NCBI RefSeq assembly: GCF_029360805.1
Contig: NZ_JARKNC010000010.1
Coordinates: forward strand, 795,287-859,286
Direction of reading: 5' to 3'
Source of the DNA: Daejeonella sp. JGW-45
GTDB lineage: Bacteria; Bacteroidota; Bacteroidia; Sphingobacteriales; Sphingobacteriaceae
Length of the DNA: 64,000 nt
This document shows, piece by piece, positions 51,576-59,914 of this stretch (positions within the stretch are counted from its first letter, which is position 1; every line of letters starts with the position of its first letter). The translations under genes were made by a program, and so were the position numbers. Under the pieces are notes generated by a model that saw only the letters and a list, made by a program, of their open reading frames with translations, ran no database searches and had not been told where the DNA came from.

Positions 51576-52061
51576 TTACTTGTGATATAAAGTAGCATTG
51601 TCAGATCTGTATCCTCTGAAATCATTCCTGTTTGACACATATAAACCCTCTTCGTAAAGCTCGTCCTCCAGGATCCGTGGGTCAATTTCATCTCCCGGCC
51701 TTGACGACATCTCGACGAGGTTGCCGGCAGGGTCACGTACAAACATCTGCATAGCTCCGTCAGGCAGCTTTCTTACCTTGCCCCAAGGCTTTACATCGAT
51801 CACGTCAAGTTCCTTCATGCGGAAGAAAATACTGTTGAAGTCATCCACCTGGACACAAATGTGACCGCGGAATGAGGGGGTATCGTCCCATTCTGAAATA
51901 TGCAGCTGCTGCTCCTCGTTAAACTTGAAAAACATAACAGGGTAGTCGAAGCGAAAAGCAGCCAGGGGTTCCAAACCAAGTTCCTGCTGGTAGAATTCGC
52001 CGGCTTTTTCCAGGTTGTCCACGATCAGTGTGACATGATTGATTTTGAGTGCACGTGCCAT
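51576..52061 (-). CDS. VOC (glyoxalase/bleomycin resistance) family protein
   Basis: 161 residues. Starts ALKINHVTLIVDNLEKAGEF with the first metal-ligand His (HVTL), Glu/His region HISEWDDTPSFRGHICVQVD and final Glu in DPAGNLVEMSS. Two beta-alpha-beta-beta-beta modules; metal-dependent isomerase, dioxygenase or lyase. Placed 19 bp from the dehydratase gene and 3 bp from the dehydrogenase gene, so it probably acts in the same sugar-acid pathway. Confidence 0.88.
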   Translation of the reverse strand: MARALKINHVTLIVDNLEKAGEFYQQELGLEPLAAFRFDYPVMFFKFNEEQQLHISEWDDTPSFRGHICVQVDDFNSIFFRMKELDVIDVKPWGKVRKLPDGAMQMFVRDPAGNLVEMSSRPGDEIDPRILEDELYEEGLYVSNRNDFRGYRSDNATLYHK

Positions 52062-52080
52062 AATTAGTTTAACCTGATGT

Positions 52081-53247
52081 TTATAATTTCTGTTTGAACT
52101 CCTTTACGAAGTCCCAATTTGGTGTTAAGCCTAAACCCGGTGCTGACGGGGCTTCGATCATACCATCCCTGACTTCTATTTGTTCCTTTACCAGTTCGTA
52201 CATCATTGGATTCCCTCCCAGGGAGAATTCAATGATCGTTGCCGAAGGCGAGGCAAAAGCTACGTTAACACCTGCCATAAAAGAAAAAGCAGAGCCCCAG
52301 CAGTGAGGGGCCAGCTCAAGCTGGTAGGTATTAGCGAGATGTCCTACTCTCATGGCCTCAGATATACCTCCAATTATAGCTGCATCCGGCTGTATCACAT
52401 CGAGGGCCCTGACCTCCAGCAAATCGCGGATATCAAAACTGGTATACTCGCTTTCGCCGGCAGCAATCGGAATGCATGTAGAAGCCCTTACTTCGGCGGT
52501 TCCATGCCTGTTGTCCGGGCTTATGGGCTCTTCGAACCAGTACAGGTTGCAATCCTCTACCCCCCGGCAAAACTGCCTGGCTTCAGGGACGCTGAAAGTG
52601 CCATGCGCATCGGCCATTAATTTAATGTCAGGACCTATTGCCTTTCGTGCGGCTTTTACTCGTTCGACACTATTTAGTACCGTTCCGTCCATAATGCCTA
52701 CCCGCATCTTTACCCCGGAAAATCCTTTAGATATATAGCCATTCAGCTGTTCGCCGATGTTGTCTGCGTCGGCCCACCCGCCGCTGGCATAGGCAGGCAT
52801 CTTATCCCGGCAGGCTCCGCCCAGGAGGTCCATCACCGGAACACCGAGTGCTTTGCCTTTCAGATCCCATAATGCGGTATCTATACCGCTCATGGCAGAA
52901 ACTGTTAATCCTCTTCTGCCGAGTATGGGAAACTTCCGGCCCCGGGCAAGTGCATAATGATCGCGTGTGCCATTATACATTTCGTCCCAAAGCCGGCTTA
53001 TATTTTTAGCGTCCTTACCTAATAAGATTGGCTTGAGCTCATTTTCTATACAACTTACAATAGAAGCGCAGACTCCTGAAGAACCGACAGCCGCCTTGGC
53101 TTCCCCGAAACCTTGCAGGCCGTCTTCTGTAGTAATTACTACAAGGGTCATATCAAAGTTGGTCAGCAGCCCATAATCAGAAAAGTGCTGCTTTTCCTTT
53201 GGGATGGGGGACCGTAACCAGAAGGCTTCTACATTCGTTATTTTCAT
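52081..53247 (-). CDS. Mandelate racemase/muconate lactonizing enzyme family, probable acid-sugar dehydratase
   Basis: 388 residues. N-terminal capping domain and TIM barrel with metal ligands Asp in KLMADAHG, Glu in WFEEPISPDN and Glu in IAAGESEYTS, then His-Asp dyad with Asp in DVIQPDAAIIGG and His in APHCWGSAF, and Glu in IIEFSLGG. The Lys pair of mandelate racemase is KMR here (GVKMRVG), i.e. second position Arg, which is more like acid-sugar dehydratases. It would dehydrate a sugar acid to a 2-keto-3-deoxy acid; the substrate stays open. Confidence 0.92.
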   Translation of the reverse strand: MKITNVEAFWLRSPIPKEKQHFSDYGLLTNFDMTLVVITTEDGLQGFGEAKAAVGSSGVCASIVSCIENELKPILLGKDAKNISRLWDEMYNGTRDHYALARGRKFPILGRRGLTVSAMSGIDTALWDLKGKALGVPVMDLLGGACRDKMPAYASGGWADADNIGEQLNGYISKGFSGVKMRVGIMDGTVLNSVERVKAARKAIGPDIKLMADAHGTFSVPEARQFCRGVEDCNLYWFEEPISPDNRHGTAEVRASTCIPIAAGESEYTSFDIRDLLEVRALDVIQPDAAIIGGISEAMRVGHLANTYQLELAPHCWGSAFSFMAGVNVAFASPSATIIEFSLGGNPMMYELVKEQIEVRDGMIEAPSAPGLGLTPNWDFVKEFKQKL

Positions 53248-53422
53248 CGGTTTATAATTTCTTTTTTAATGGCGATGAAACCATCATGAGCATATTTATT
53301 ATGGTTTGTGAGGCGTGCTGATGATGGTTTCATTGGATGTGTTTGTTTTTAGTAGTACTGAGTGTCTTTATCTCCTTTTGAGAGAGATCAGCTCATGCAC
53401 GTTCATCTATTGTGAAGTGAGT

Positions 53423-54316
53423 TTAAGATCTTTTAATTAAAGCGGATAAGGTCTCAGACGACTTACCGGTAAGCATGGTGTAAAACTCCTCGGAAACAGA
53501 GGCGCTTCCATGATCCTCCAGGAATTTTTTCTGCTCAGCAGATAAGCCCTGAGGGTTTTCATCTATTGCATTCGGGTACGGGTTCGCGGGGGTTCTGTCA
53601 AGCGGAGAACAGAATTCTACCGACAGCACACCGTCATATCCCACTTCCTGAAGTGTAGCTACGATCTTTTTCCAATCCAGGTTACCCATTCCCGGCGCCA
53701 TCCGGTTATTGTCGGCCACGTGGAAGCCTGTTATCTTTCCTTTCGCCCTTCTGATGGCTTCATACATATCATCCTCTTCAATATTCATATGAAAAGTATC
53801 CAGGCAAATTCCGCAATTTGGTCCGACAGCTTCGGCCAGGGCCAACGCCTGGTCGCCCCGGTTTATAAAATAAGTTTCAAAGCGGTTAATAGGCTCAATG
53901 CCGAGGAGTATCCCGGCAGCTTCAGAGTACTCATAAATTTCCTTAAGAGAATCAACAGCCCACTTCCATTCTTCTTCAGGCCGGCCATCAGGCACAACTT
54001 TACCCACCGTGCCAGGCACCACCGAAACCATATGACCATCGAGCTCCTGCACCATCCTTATGACGTCCTTTACATATTGTACGGATTTTGCCCGCTGGGC
54101 CTCATCCCTGGCAAGTAAGTTCCGTTCGCCAAGCATCAGCGTAACGGATCCCCAGCAAGCTAAGTTATGCTCCTTCAGTAATCTCCTTACTTCCTTCGTG
54201 TCATATTGCTCGGGGCTTCCTGCAATCTCCATTTTGGTGTAGCCAAGCTTAGAAATCCTGCGAATGGTGGTTTCGATCGTTTCAGATCGCATCCAGTTAT
54301 GTATTGACAATTCCAT
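53423..54316 (-). CDS. Xylose-isomerase-like sugar phosphate isomerase/epimerase
   Basis: 297 residues, AP-endonuclease-2/TIM barrel family. Metal ligands visible as Glu in LGIEPINRFETYF, Asp-His in ICLDTFHMNIEEDDM, His in ITGFHVADNNR, and Glu in GVLSVEFCSPLDRTP. It starts MELSIHNWMRSETIETTIRR. In sugar-acid clusters this family interconverts ketoses or acts on keto sugars. It lies 176 bp upstream of the dehydratase on the same strand and is probably the first gene of the cluster. No transporter or regulator belongs clearly to it. Confidence 0.9.
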   Translation of the reverse strand: MELSIHNWMRSETIETTIRRISKLGYTKMEIAGSPEQYDTKEVRRLLKEHNLACWGSVTLMLGERNLLARDEAQRAKSVQYVKDVIRMVQELDGHMVSVVPGTVGKVVPDGRPEEEWKWAVDSLKEIYEYSEAAGILLGIEPINRFETYFINRGDQALALAEAVGPNCGICLDTFHMNIEEDDMYEAIRRAKGKITGFHVADNNRMAPGMGNLDWKKIVATLQEVGYDGVLSVEFCSPLDRTPANPYPNAIDENPQGLSAEQKKFLEDHGSASVSEEFYTMLTGKSSETLSALIKRS

Positions 54317-54473
54317 AGTGTAGTATCAGGTTATGATTATTTATTCAGAATTAACAGTCAATTTAAAAGTAGGATTATTTTAATGAAATAGGAAAGACAC
54401 GCGGTATCTCGCGCATAATAATGAGCTGATCACGATTTGAAGCCGGCAGAGTTTCGTTATACGATTTAATTAG

Positions 54474-55607
54474 TCAATTTAAAAGGCTTAAGACATATCC
54501 GAATACAATTCCTCCCAAAATGATGTAAGCTGTATTTATTTTCTTAAAGAAAAAAGTCAGTAAGAAACTTAGGGCAGCTATCAGGATAGTTTTCCAATTC
54601 CATACAGTTGTTTTTCCTATCTCTGCCAGTACAGCTATTATAATAGCTATCGATACCATATTTACAGCATCTAAAAACGAAGTAAAAATCTTCGACTTTC
54701 TTAGTTTCGGGATTAGCGGGTTTAATAAAGCTACAAAAAGAAAGGAAGGTAAAAATATACCTATCGTGGCTGCAACTGCGTAAGAAAAACCTCCAATTTG
54801 CCAGCCGATAAAAGTAGCAGATGAGAACACGGGCCCTGGAGTGAACTGTCCCACGGCAATAGCATCGGCCAGTTGTTGTTTAGTAATCCATCCTTTCGAA
54901 ACGAGCTCTGCATCTAAAAAAGCAAAAAGCACATACCCGCTGCCATACAAGATCGCCCCTATTTTTAAAAATACTGCAAAGAGTTTAAAGACCGAATAAT
55001 CTGGATAGAAGTTGTTTTGAAGTAAAAACAGAGGAAGAACAGCCTTTGTGTGCCGTATCGGTTGTTTTAGCTGTGCAACAACGACCCCTAAAATACCTCC
55101 CCCAAAAAGTACATATATTTCGTTGTAACCTGATAATACTGCTATAGCGGCAAGTATACCTATGACGCCAAGCTCTAAGCTTTTAAGAGCCTTTCTGCCC
55201 AAACCTATCATTAAAGACACTATTACAGCGATAATTGCTGGTTTTATGCCATAAATAAAAGGTTGCACCTGAGGCAGCTGACCGTATTGCTGATATAGCC
55301 AGGCAAGAACGCCGGTTATAACCACGGCTGGAAATATAAAACAGGCTCCGGCTACAATCAGCCCTTTCCAGCCAGCCCTTTCATGACCGATATGCATAGT
55401 CATTTCCGTTGAGTTCGGTCCGGGAATCAGGTTGGTGGCACCGACAAGGTCCAGGAAATGCTCCTCGGTTAGCCATTTTCTTTTCCTTACAACCTCTTCT
55501 TCCATCATGGCAATATGGACAGCCGGACCGCCAAAGCCAACAAATCCTAACCAAAAGAAGAGTTTTGCAACTTCAGCTATTCTTGTTTGCTTTCTTGCTT
55601 CCGTCAT
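54474..55607 (-). CDS. chrA: Chromate transporter (ChrA, long-chain two-domain type)
   Basis: 377 residues with two CHR domains. First: VGFGGPAVHIAMMEEEVVRK, LVGATNLIPGPNSTEMTMHI; second: GSGYVLFAFLDAELVSKGWI, AVGQFTPGPVFSSATFIGWQ. About ten membrane helices. The GPNSTE/GPVFSS motifs with Gly-Gly-Pro upstream are characteristic of ChrA, which expels chromate by proton antiport. Some family members transport other anions. Single gene. Confidence 0.92.
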   Translation of the reverse strand: MTEARKQTRIAEVAKLFFWLGFVGFGGPAVHIAMMEEEVVRKRKWLTEEHFLDLVGATNLIPGPNSTEMTMHIGHERAGWKGLIVAGACFIFPAVVITGVLAWLYQQYGQLPQVQPFIYGIKPAIIAVIVSLMIGLGRKALKSLELGVIGILAAIAVLSGYNEIYVLFGGGILGVVVAQLKQPIRHTKAVLPLFLLQNNFYPDYSVFKLFAVFLKIGAILYGSGYVLFAFLDAELVSKGWITKQQLADAIAVGQFTPGPVFSSATFIGWQIGGFSYAVAATIGIFLPSFLFVALLNPLIPKLRKSKIFTSFLDAVNMVSIAIIIAVLAEIGKTTVWNWKTILIAALSFLLTFFFKKINTAYIILGGIVFGYVLSLLN

Positions 55608-56285
55608 AAGAAATTATTGATAGAACATTTACCTCGATAACCAAAGATATAGTGCATGGCAACATCGGCCAATAAAAAGGTGTTAACATTTAATGTACCG
55701 TTCTGAAGCTTGCAACCGGGTGAGCTTACATTTGATATTGTGAAGTAGGAATTCAGGAGGCGAGAGGAATATAAACAAAAAAGCCCCACAGACATGTGAG
55801 GCTTTTGCTCCCCTTACTACCCAATTATCGAACCTCTTTTATGAGGATTTGGCCCGTATCTATGAATTAAGGCCATTTATACCGTTGACAGGAAAATAAT
55901 AATCATAGACTTAAAAGGTCTCTAGACATTGTCATATATAAATACCTCCCTTAATATTATTAAACCAGTGTATAACAGGTAATACATTATCCAGCTGTAC
56001 AGCGTAAGGAATAAAAAGTAACAAAGATTAGAAATAGGTTTATACGTCAAGATCAATCATTAAAGTAACTTTAAACTGCTTGCTAGAAAAAACAGATAAT
56101 GTTATAAAAATAAGTATGTAGATGGCCTGCAATGTTTCAGGTCTATATAGACGATATAAAGCACTTCAGTAAGAAGCTCCTCCCATTATCAACTTAATAA
56201 ATATCTTTAGTCTATCGGCCTTATTGTATACTAAAACTATAATATAAGACAAGGGGATGGTAATTGCACTAAAGATCAACTAACT
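55608..56285. other. Gene-free stretch at the left edge of the accessory region
   Basis: No credible gene; the sequence becomes clearly AT-richer from about 55.85 kb. It holds one terminator-like hairpin (55779-55806). I looked for a tRNA or an attachment-site core and saw none. Confidence 0.55.
55779..55806 (+). terminator. Hairpin terminator
   Basis: Stem AAAAGCCCCACA/TGTGAGGCTTTT with one C-A mismatch, loop GACA. A and T runs flank it, so it works either way; no gene is directly upstream on the plus strand. Confidence 0.6.
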
Positions 56286-57326
56286 ATGAGATATTTAGCA
56301 CAGAGAATTGTTAATGAGAATGGCGACCTAATTGATCTCCTAATAAAGTTTTTCACCGCGGAAGTAACCGATCCTACTTCATTTGCGGATATCCAGCAAA
56401 TCTGTATAAAAAAGACAAAAGAATTAAACAGACCATACGGCGAACAATTCATTACGTTAGGATATCTATCAGCGTTCGATTTTCACATGTATGTTACAGA
56501 GAAAAAAATGGGCATTAAAGGTGGTATCCCATCCACAATAGTCGATATAGTTTTAAATAGTTTGACCGAAGCCCATGTATTACATCATTTGCCAAGTAAT
56601 TTAGCTAGTAATTCAAGGGATATCAGATATAAAGCAGGTGGTGAGTATTGTAAATTTTTATATGAACGGCATGCAATATACAACGTTTTAGGAGGGTGGC
56701 AGTTTATTGTCCAACGATATAGCCAGTGTGTCTTTAAGATTGTAAACATAAACTCAGAGGGCGATCATTCTATTGGAACTGGTTTTTACTATGCAGCAGG
56801 TAACTCAGAGATAGCTAAATATTTGATAATTACTAATAGACATGTTATCGAGAAGGCAAGCAAAATAGAAATCTACTCTGTGGACGACAAGGAAGTGTCA
56901 TATGAAAAGATCATACCGGATACAAAGAATGATTTAGCTTACATTATTCTAAAAGAGAAATTGGAAATAGAAACATTTCACCTTTACCCGGAACCAGAAG
57001 TACTTTCTGATATCATTACGATCGGGTACCCATCTATACCTATGACCGCTCAAGCTTATCAAATTAGCCACAAAGGAGAGGTCAACTCATTTGTTGAAAC
57101 CTATAATAAAAATAGATTTTTTCTCTTCTCCGCCAAAACCTCCTCAGGTAATAGCGGTAGTCCTATTATAAATAATTACGGAATGGTGGTAGGAATTGTG
57201 GCACAAGATTTTTTTGAGCAAGCAGCATTTTTTGAAAAAGGTAAACCCTCCTACTATGCTGGTATTCCGGGAGTTGAGATAATTAATTCTGCCAATGAGT
57301 TAGTATTTGGGAGTGCACGGATTTAA
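56286..57326 (+). CDS. Trypsin-like serine protease with helical N-terminal domain
   Basis: 346 residues. Residues 1-140 are helical and unrecognised (MRYLAQRIVNENGDLIDLLI, LNSLTEAHVLHHLPSNLASN). The C-terminal part is a chymotrypsin/HtrA-type fold with all three catalytic residues: His186 in TNRHVIE, Asp216 in NDLAYII, Ser290 in SSGNSGSP. No signal peptide, so it is probably cytoplasmic, and no PDZ domain follows. Proteases with this arrangement and an N-terminal adaptor or sensor domain are found as effectors in prokaryotic conflict systems. First gene of the AT-rich accessory region; followed by the terminator at 57373. Confidence 0.8.
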   Translation: MRYLAQRIVNENGDLIDLLIKFFTAEVTDPTSFADIQQICIKKTKELNRPYGEQFITLGYLSAFDFHMYVTEKKMGIKGGIPSTIVDIVLNSLTEAHVLHHLPSNLASNSRDIRYKAGGEYCKFLYERHAIYNVLGGWQFIVQRYSQCVFKIVNINSEGDHSIGTGFYYAAGNSEIAKYLIITNRHVIEKASKIEIYSVDDKEVSYEKIIPDTKNDLAYIILKEKLEIETFHLYPEPEVLSDIITIGYPSIPMTAQAYQISHKGEVNSFVETYNKNRFFLFSAKTSSGNSGSPIINNYGMVVGIVAQDFFEQAAFFEKGKPSYYAGIPGVEIINSANELVFGSARI

Positions 57327-57372
57327 AAACAAAGAACATATCGGGTGTAGTACCGAATTGGATCATTGCGAA

Positions 57373-57409
57373 AAAAATGAGATTGCATCTAAAGCACAAT
57401 CCCATTTTT
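57373..57409 (+). terminator. Intrinsic terminator of the protease gene
   Basis: Stem AAAAATGAGATTG/CAATCCCATTTTT with one mismatch, loop CATCTAAAGCA, A and T runs. Confidence 0.75.
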
Positions 57410-57596
57410 ATGTAAACTACTGAACATCAGTGACTAAACCAGGCAATTATTGCCACAATTCAATTTACAAATCACACTACAAATGTTACGATAATGCGTT
57501 AGGTAAGAAATTGATTATCAATTAATTATGTGCGTTTAAGTTGCAAGCTTCTGTGGTAGTGTGTTGAAAAGATGTCATTACGGCTCATTTGGTTAT

Positions 57597-57728
57597 AGTA
57601 CTGTATATGTTGTTAGCAATATCATTCGAAAAAAAAGTAATAACTCGCCTTTAACAACCTCTTTATTAAATACTTACCTCTAAAGTACAGTACTGTTTTA
57701 CACTAAAGTGGAAAAATAGTACAGTACT
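57597..57728. promoter_or_regulatory. AGTACAGTACT palindrome cluster, putative operator array
   Basis: AGTACAGTACT occurs at 57684-57694 and 57718-57728 (34 bp apart), each two 5-bp inverted arms around one base. A related AGTACTGTATA lies at 57597-57607. The last copy ends 67 bp before the DUF488 ATG. The spacing of 34 bp is close to three helical turns, so a dimeric repressor bound side by side is possible. Confidence 0.45.
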
Positions 57729-57795
57729 CACATTATAATACGCTGGTTTTTTATAATAAAATTTTGCTTCTCACCTGCTTATACTAGATTTAAGC

Positions 57796-58293
57796 ATGAA
57801 ACAAATAACTGATTATCAAATATTTACAGTTGGTTACGGAAATCGAAAAATAGATGATTTCTTAAAACTGTTAAAAAAATACCAAATCAATCTATTAATA
57901 GATGTCAGATCTTATCCGTTTTCTCGCTTTCAACCTGCCTATCGGAAAAATTTATTAATACAATATCTTAACTCTTCTGACATCCAATACTTATTTATGG
58001 GTGATAGCCTCGGAGGTAAGCCTAAAAACAAGGAGTTATATATTGGTGATAAACTTGACTATAGCAAGGTCAATCAAAACTCTCACTATCAATTTGGTTT
58101 GCAAAAACTTAAAGAAATCACAACCACGGGCATTCAAGTAGCTTTAATGTGTTCCGAACTTGACGAGAATCACTGTCATAGAAAAAATTTGATTGCCGAA
58201 AGCCTGATTGCTACTGAAAATTTTTCAATCCATCATATTGATAAAAAAGGCCAGTTGATTCAACACGCGGTTTTTCATCCTAATCTTTTTTGA
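57796..58293 (+). CDS. DUF488 domain protein
   Basis: 165 residues. Family motifs: FTVGYGNRKIDDFLKLLKKY at the N-terminus, LLIDVRSYPFSRFQPAYRKN, LGGKP, and the Cys-rich CSELDENHCHRKNLIAE at the C-terminus. DUF488 proteins have a Rossmann-like fold with an invariant Arg and a CxxxxxxxCHR site; enzymatic activity is unknown, and they are frequent in DNA-repair and defence neighbourhoods. It starts 469 bp after the protease gene and ends 53 bp before the recombinase gene. Confidence 0.88.
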   Translation: MKQITDYQIFTVGYGNRKIDDFLKLLKKYQINLLIDVRSYPFSRFQPAYRKNLLIQYLNSSDIQYLFMGDSLGGKPKNKELYIGDKLDYSKVNQNSHYQFGLQKLKEITTTGIQVALMCSELDENHCHRKNLIAESLIATENFSIHHIDKKGQLIQHAVFHPNLF

Positions 58294-58346
58294 TGGTAAC
58301 ATCTTACAAACATCCCTTTAAATAATGTTACCTTCTCACTATTAAA

Positions 58347-59006
58347 ATGAATTATATAGCATATTATAGGGTTTCTACGCAGAAACAAGGCAACTCTGGC
58401 TTAGGCCTTCAAGCTCAAAAATCAGCAGTCAGAAATTTTTTGAAAGGATCAGAACCGGTACAGGAGTTTATGGATATTGAAAGCGGTACACGCAAGGGCA
58501 ATAATAGAGAAGCGCTACAACAGGCTATAAAGATGTCAGCCGACATGAATATGACCTTGGTCATCGCCAAGCTTGATCGACTCGCAAGGAACGTGAGATT
58601 TATTACTACTCTAATGGAAAGTAGCGTCGAGTTTATCATATGCGATATGCCGCAAGCAAATAAATTTACCATACATATTTTTGCAGCTTTAGCAGAACAG
58701 GAGGCTGAGATGATAAGTCAAAGGACAAAGGCCGCATTAAAAGAGGCGAAAGCACGTGGAGTTAAGTTAGGTAAGCCGGAAAATTTAACACAAAAGGCCA
58801 TAACTACCGGCAGGCAGAAGAGGAATCAGAATGCTCTTGACAATGAGAACAACAAAAAGGCCGGCGCATTGATCAAAGCTTTGAGACAGGATGGAAAATC
58901 CTTCTACGCCATATGCGAGGCACTAAATAATTGTGGTTTTAAAACCCGACGTGGGAAGCAGTTCTTTATTCCACAGGTAAAAAGATTGTATGAACGGTAT
59001 GTTTAA
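58347..59006 (+). CDS. Serine recombinase (resolvase/invertase type)
   Basis: 219 residues. Catalytic Ser10 with Arg8 in YYRVSTQKQGNSGLGLQAQK, LVIAKLDRLARN, then long E helix (LAEQEAEMISQRTKAALKEA) and a C-terminal HTH-like part (KSFYAICEALNNCGFKTRRG). Size and C-terminus fit small resolvase/transposon recombinases and the orphan recombinases of Bacteroidota genomic islands, not large integrases. It may have mobilised the accessory region, but no att site was found. Confidence 0.92.
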   Translation: MNYIAYYRVSTQKQGNSGLGLQAQKSAVRNFLKGSEPVQEFMDIESGTRKGNNREALQQAIKMSADMNMTLVIAKLDRLARNVRFITTLMESSVEFIICDMPQANKFTIHIFAALAEQEAEMISQRTKAALKEAKARGVKLGKPENLTQKAITTGRQKRNQNALDNENNKKAGALIKALRQDGKSFYAICEALNNCGFKTRRGKQFFIPQVKRLYERYV

Positions 59007-59109
59007 AGTAACTTTAATCACTCATTTTTTTAACTAAACAACGAAATTATAGGAACAAATCAGGTGTTGTACATATAGAAACTGCTTTTTGCAGTATATC
59101 TCTCTACTC

Positions 59110-59235
59110 GAATACTGGTAATATTTATCCCGGAGAAGATGACTGTAGGATGCCCCGTATGGGTGTGTCTTGCTTCATTTTTCCGGGAGGTTATACCAGT
59201 AACCTGAGTAGGGAATGTTGCAAGTTCACGCCCTA
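59110..59235. other. GC-richer patch ahead of the membrane protein gene
   Basis: In an otherwise AT-rich interval this stretch is GC-richer and contains GGAGAAGATGACTGTAGGAT and GGGTGTGTCTTGC. Frames on either strand are open here but overlap neighbouring genes (the minus-strand one reads GREL, ATFPTQVTGITSRKN). It may be a remnant of a mobile-element gene, a leader or a structured site. I do not recognise it. Confidence 0.25.
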
Positions 59236-59252
59236 TTTTTTTAATCAGCATT

Positions 59253-59873
59253 ATGAAACAGTCTCTATCAAATCTTTTTACTACCCTAAAAAAAGTGTTT
59301 GCCATCACCCTATTCTTCACCTCTTTAATATTTCTTTTCAGGCTAGACTTAGCACCGATGCTCGCATTGCTGATAATGGGATGCTTAATATTACCCTCTT
59401 TTGAAAATTTCTGGAAAAAGCATATTCCCTGGTTACAAAGTTGGTTACCGAAAAGTTTAACAATCATAGCTTTATTTGTGGTCGGCGCGATATTTTCATC
59501 GACAGAGGAACCTAAAAGAGAGAATGGTGTATCTACCTCCAAAACTCAAATGGTTGACTCGACCTTACAAGGCGGATCGGACACACTTTTCCTAGCTGAA
59601 CCGCAATTAACACGAGCTGCACAAACAGAAAGGTTTGAAAAGGAATGCTTAAGTAGCTGGGACGGCTCATGCCCAGCGTTATCTCGGTATGTTAAAAAAT
59701 ATATGGATGATCCTGAAAGCTTTGACCATGTTGAAACCGGGTATCGTAACATGGGCGACCATATGTATGTTGAAATGAGTTTTCGAGGCAAAAATAAATT
59801 TGGTGCTTTAGTTCGCAATACGGTAACAGCAAAAGTTAGTTGGAACTGTGAAGTATTAGACGTAAATAATTAG
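59253..59873 (+). CDS. Membrane protein with mobile-element-type C-terminal domain
   Basis: 206 residues. Two or three hydrophobic helices in the first 80 residues (VFAITLFFTSLIFLFRL, LAPMLALLIMGCLILP, LTIIALFVVGAIFS), then a soluble domain from about 125: CPALSRYVKKYMDDPESFDH, VETGYRNMGDHMYVEMSFRG, KNKFGALVRNTVTAKV. The last motifs recur in small proteins of Bacteroidota integrative elements; no function is known. The frame sits between the recombinase and the glycosylase on the same strand. Confidence 0.7.
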   Translation: MKQSLSNLFTTLKKVFAITLFFTSLIFLFRLDLAPMLALLIMGCLILPSFENFWKKHIPWLQSWLPKSLTIIALFVVGAIFSSTEEPKRENGVSTSKTQMVDSTLQGGSDTLFLAEPQLTRAAQTERFEKECLSSWDGSCPALSRYVKKYMDDPESFDHVETGYRNMGDHMYVEMSFRGKNKFGALVRNTVTAKVSWNCEVLDVNN

Positions 59874-59914
59874 TCTAGGATACTCTGAATGCTTATTTGT
59901 CGTTTTTTACATTT

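Larger units (their letters stand above)
57327..57795. other. Gene-free stretch with terminator and repeated palindromes
   Basis: No credible gene. It holds the terminator of the protease gene (57373-57409) and three copies of an AGTACnGTACT palindrome (57597, 57684, 57718) just upstream of the DUF488 gene. Otherwise very AT-rich. Confidence 0.6.

Noticed and set aside
55604-55795. Minus-strand frame of about 63 codons
   Set aside because: No family, overlaps the chrA start and a terminator hairpin; composition not protein-like.
55800-56280. tRNA gene or att site at the island edge
   Set aside because: No cloverleaf or conserved T-loop sequence could be read, and no direct repeat of an edge sequence was found inside the window.
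59060-59542. Minus-strand frame of 160 codons
   Set aside because: Mostly antisense of the membrane protein gene at 59253. Only its 3' part over 59110-59235 is odd, and that is reported separately.
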